From UBA935 sp031556725 (GTDB taxonomy: Bacteria; Bacillota; Clostridia; Lachnospirales; Lachnospiraceae): a DNA stretch of 64,000 nucleotides. Both the position numbers and the translations under genes were made by a program. Under the pieces are notes generated by a model. That model was given only the letters and a program-made list of their open reading frames with translations. It had not been told where the DNA came from and did no database searches. The DNA lies in assembly GCA_031556725.1 (NCBI GenBank), contig JAVBSL010000006.1, forward strand, positions 1 through 64,000. The letters run 5' to 3'. This document shows, piece by piece, positions 62,330 through 64,000 of the stretch (position 1 is its first letter; each line of letters opens with the position of its first letter).

Positions 62330-64000
62330 ATGACCAGTTGGAAAGAACTGCTTTACTATATGGATGAGGCTCTGTATATATCCGATATGGAGACCGACGA
62401 ATTACTTTTTTTAAATAAAAGAGTAAAGGAACGAGGACAAATTACAGATGCAAGTCTGGGAAAACCCTGCTATGAGGTTTTAATGGGCAAGACTTCCCGT
62501 TGTGAATTTTGTCCTAAATATTCGATTGCAGAGTACAGCAGGCATGAGAAAATATCCTGGTCATCTTTTTACAAACAGGCAGGCGTTTATATTCACAATT
62601 CCGGGATACAAATTTCCTGGAAGGGTGGAAGAAAAGCGTATGCGCAATTTTCCGTAGATATTACACAATTTAAGAAAGCCGAGGAGGATACCAAATATCA
62701 GCTTATGCAGCAGGAGCTGATTACGCAGATCCTGGCCAGCTTTGTTAAAACTCCCAGACTGGAATTGTCATTTCCGGCAGCATTGCAGCAGGTAGGCAAT
62801 TTTTTGGGAGTAAACATAGCGGTTATTTATCAATATGATGCGAAAAAAGATAGCTATAAATACTTTCACGGTTGGTTTCGGGAAGATATTATCGGCCTTA
62901 AGGTGGATTTGTTTCAGATACCCGGTGATATGGCAAGAAGATATTTTATTGCCAAAGAGCATGAATATTTTCAGGCAGAAGATGCAGATGTGCCGGCCAA
63001 AGAGTTTCCCTTTGAAGCTTATAAGCTAAAAGAAAGTGATGTTTTAAAGTATTCCATAATCAGTATGCCGATTATCATTCAGGGCATAGTTTGGGGATTT
63101 TGGGCGGTTGCTGATGTTTTTTCTTCACATCGATGGAGGGCCAAGGATGTTGATTTCACTCGCATTTTTTCAGGCTTGGTGGATACTGCCCTGGGAAGAG
63201 AAGTGGCAGAACAAAATCTGGATATGAGTGAACAGATGCTCAGTACAGTTATTGATGGACTAACCAATTCCATATACTGGAAAAATCCGGAAACCGGTAT
63301 TTATGAAGGTGGTAATAATGCTTTTTGGGAGTTGATCAGTAAACCCAAAGAAGATGTGGTGGGAAGAACCAACGATGATATTTTCTCCAAGACCGCAGCG
63401 GAGAAATTTAATATTACTGATCAACAGGCGCTGGAAGTAGAAGGACCTTTGGAATATGAACAGGAAGTGCCGGTATATTCCGGTGAAATTGTTGTTTTAA
63501 AGAGCAGTAAGACCGTAGTGCGGGATGCCGGGGGTAATCCTATCCGGCTAATTGGTTTTCATGAAGATATTACCCAACGGCGCTATATGGAAAAGGCCAA
63601 GCAGGAGACCTTGAGTCGCCTGGAAGAAGTAAGCCGCGCAAAGGGGGATTTTCTTTCCCGTATGAGTCATGAAATTCGGACACCGATGAATGCCATTCTG
63701 GGAATGACCAAAATCGGACTGGAAGCAGAAGACAGTACAAAAAAGCAATACAGTCTTGAAAAAATCGAAACAGCATCCAGACATATGCTGGATTTGATCA
63801 ATCAGATATTGGATATGGCGAAAATCGAAGCCAATAAATTGGAGCTGGTGGAGAATGAATTTATTTTTTCACAAATGATAACTAATATTATCAGCATTAT
63901 GGGCGTGCGTGCTGACGAGAAGGCACAGAATCTTGTGGTTTTCATAGATGAAAACATTCCGAACAGAGTGATTGGTGATGAGCTGCGGATATCTCAGGTA
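62330..64000 (+). CDS. PAS/GAF sensor histidine kinase, 3' end outside the window
   Basis: 557 residues visible, no stop. Starts at ATG 62330 behind GGAGG. A PAS-like N-terminal domain with a Cys cluster (KPCYEVLMGKTSRCEFCPKY), a GAF-like region (about 130-300), a second PAS (TVIDGLTNSIYWKNPETGIY; GNPIRLIGFHEDITQRRYME), then H-box FLSRMSHEIRTPMNAILGM and the start of the ATPase N-region (GDELRISQV). No membrane helix is seen, so it is cytosolic. Receiver or Hpt domains, common in this architecture, may follow outside. 13 nt after dapL. Confidence 0.85.
   Translation, partial: MTSWKELLYYMDEALYISDMETDELLFLNKRVKERGQITDASLGKPCYEVLMGKTSRCEFCPKYSIAEYSRHEKISWSSFYKQAGVYIHNSGIQISWKGGRKAYAQFSVDITQFKKAEEDTKYQLMQQELITQILASFVKTPRLELSFPAALQQVGNFLGVNIAVIYQYDAKKDSYKYFHGWFREDIIGLKVDLFQIPGDMARRYFIAKEHEYFQAEDADVPAKEFPFEAYKLKESDVLKYSIISMPIIIQGIVWGFWAVADVFSSHRWRAKDVDFTRIFSGLVDTALGREVAEQNLDMSEQMLSTVIDGLTNSIYWKNPETGIYEGGNNAFWELISKPKEDVVGRTNDDIFSKTAAEKFNITDQQALEVEGPLEYEQEVPVYSGEIVVLKSSKTVVRDAGGNPIRLIGFHEDITQRRYMEKAKQETLSRLEEVSRAKGDFLSRMSHEIRTPMNAILGMTKIGLEAEDSTKKQYSLEKIETASRHMLDLINQILDMAKIEANKLELVENEFIFSQMITNIISIMGVRADEKAQNLVVFIDENIPNRVIGDELRISQV

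Noticed and set aside
1..64000. CRISPR array, tRNA, rRNA or transposase genes
   Set aside because: Looked for regular spaced repeats, cloverleaf-like stretches and DDE-type proteins; none found by eye. A tRNA or repeat finder would be decisive.

Overview
The window looks like chromosomal DNA of a butyrate-forming Clostridia, most likely Lachnospiraceae (Clostridium cluster XIVa). This is inferred from the central butyrate operon (crt-hbd-bcd-etfB-etfA), the dapF-dapL lysine/peptidoglycan route, typical Lachnospiraceae families (DUF6773, DUF6020, DUF368, DUF3791/DUF3990) and strong Gram-positive ribosome-binding sites. No rRNA, tRNA, CRISPR array or transposase was seen.

Layout. 1-4.9 kb: butyrate operon, preceded by a 46-bp inverted repeat that copies the start of crt and closed by a clear terminator. 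4.9-11.7 kb: CPA1-type Na+/H+ antiporter, an LspA-type signal peptidase II, carbamate kinase, and a metNIQ methionine importer that reads into an Rrf2 regulator. 11.7-14.2 kb: an XRE/DUF6773 pair, then a low-GC two-gene unit (HipA-like kinase plus a HIRAN-domain protein) under a strong promoter with a LexA-like box. 14.2-29.6 kb: housekeeping and transport genes (ABC-2 exporter, MATE, GH2, YlmH, M18 peptidase, ArsB/NhaD-like permease, cytidylate-kinase-like protein, Na/Pi symporter, CPA2 antiporter, AEC transporter, class-V aminotransferase).

29.7-37.7 kb is an accessory block that is all on the + strand. It holds a broken Fic gene, a 5' fragment of a polysaccharide deacetylase gene, a DUF3791/DUF3990/DUF3791 module with an internal deletion, a flavin-oxidase-like fragment, a second Fic remnant, a chimeric methyltransferase/membrane-protein junction, and then a run of small intact single genes (DUF3788, DUF1697, DUF6273, DUF5131, an Arr-type rifampin ADP-ribosyltransferase, a GNAT). 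Diverged direct repeats of about 165 bp bound most of it, because the 5' end of the intact deacetylase gene at 37.8 kb is present again at 30.4 kb.

37.8-50.9 kb: the deacetylase, a chemoreceptor, a two-component system, membrane glycosyltransferase, lipoprotein, acyltransferase, a His/Cys-repeat surface protein of unknown function, and an amino-acid ABC importer. 50.9-64 kb: DUF6020, GT2 glycosyltransferase, HisC-like aminotransferase, DUF368 lipid transporter, methyltransferase, Hsp33, NAD synthetase followed by a 145-bp palindrome, dapF-dapL, and a sensor kinase cut by the window end.

Most likely to be new: the SOS-box-linked HipA-kinase/HIRAN module, the His/Cys-repeat surface protein, the repeat-bounded accessory array with its deletion scars, the hairpin at the deacetylase start codon, and the two large palindromes. 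All functional statements come from reading motifs by eye. No database search was run.
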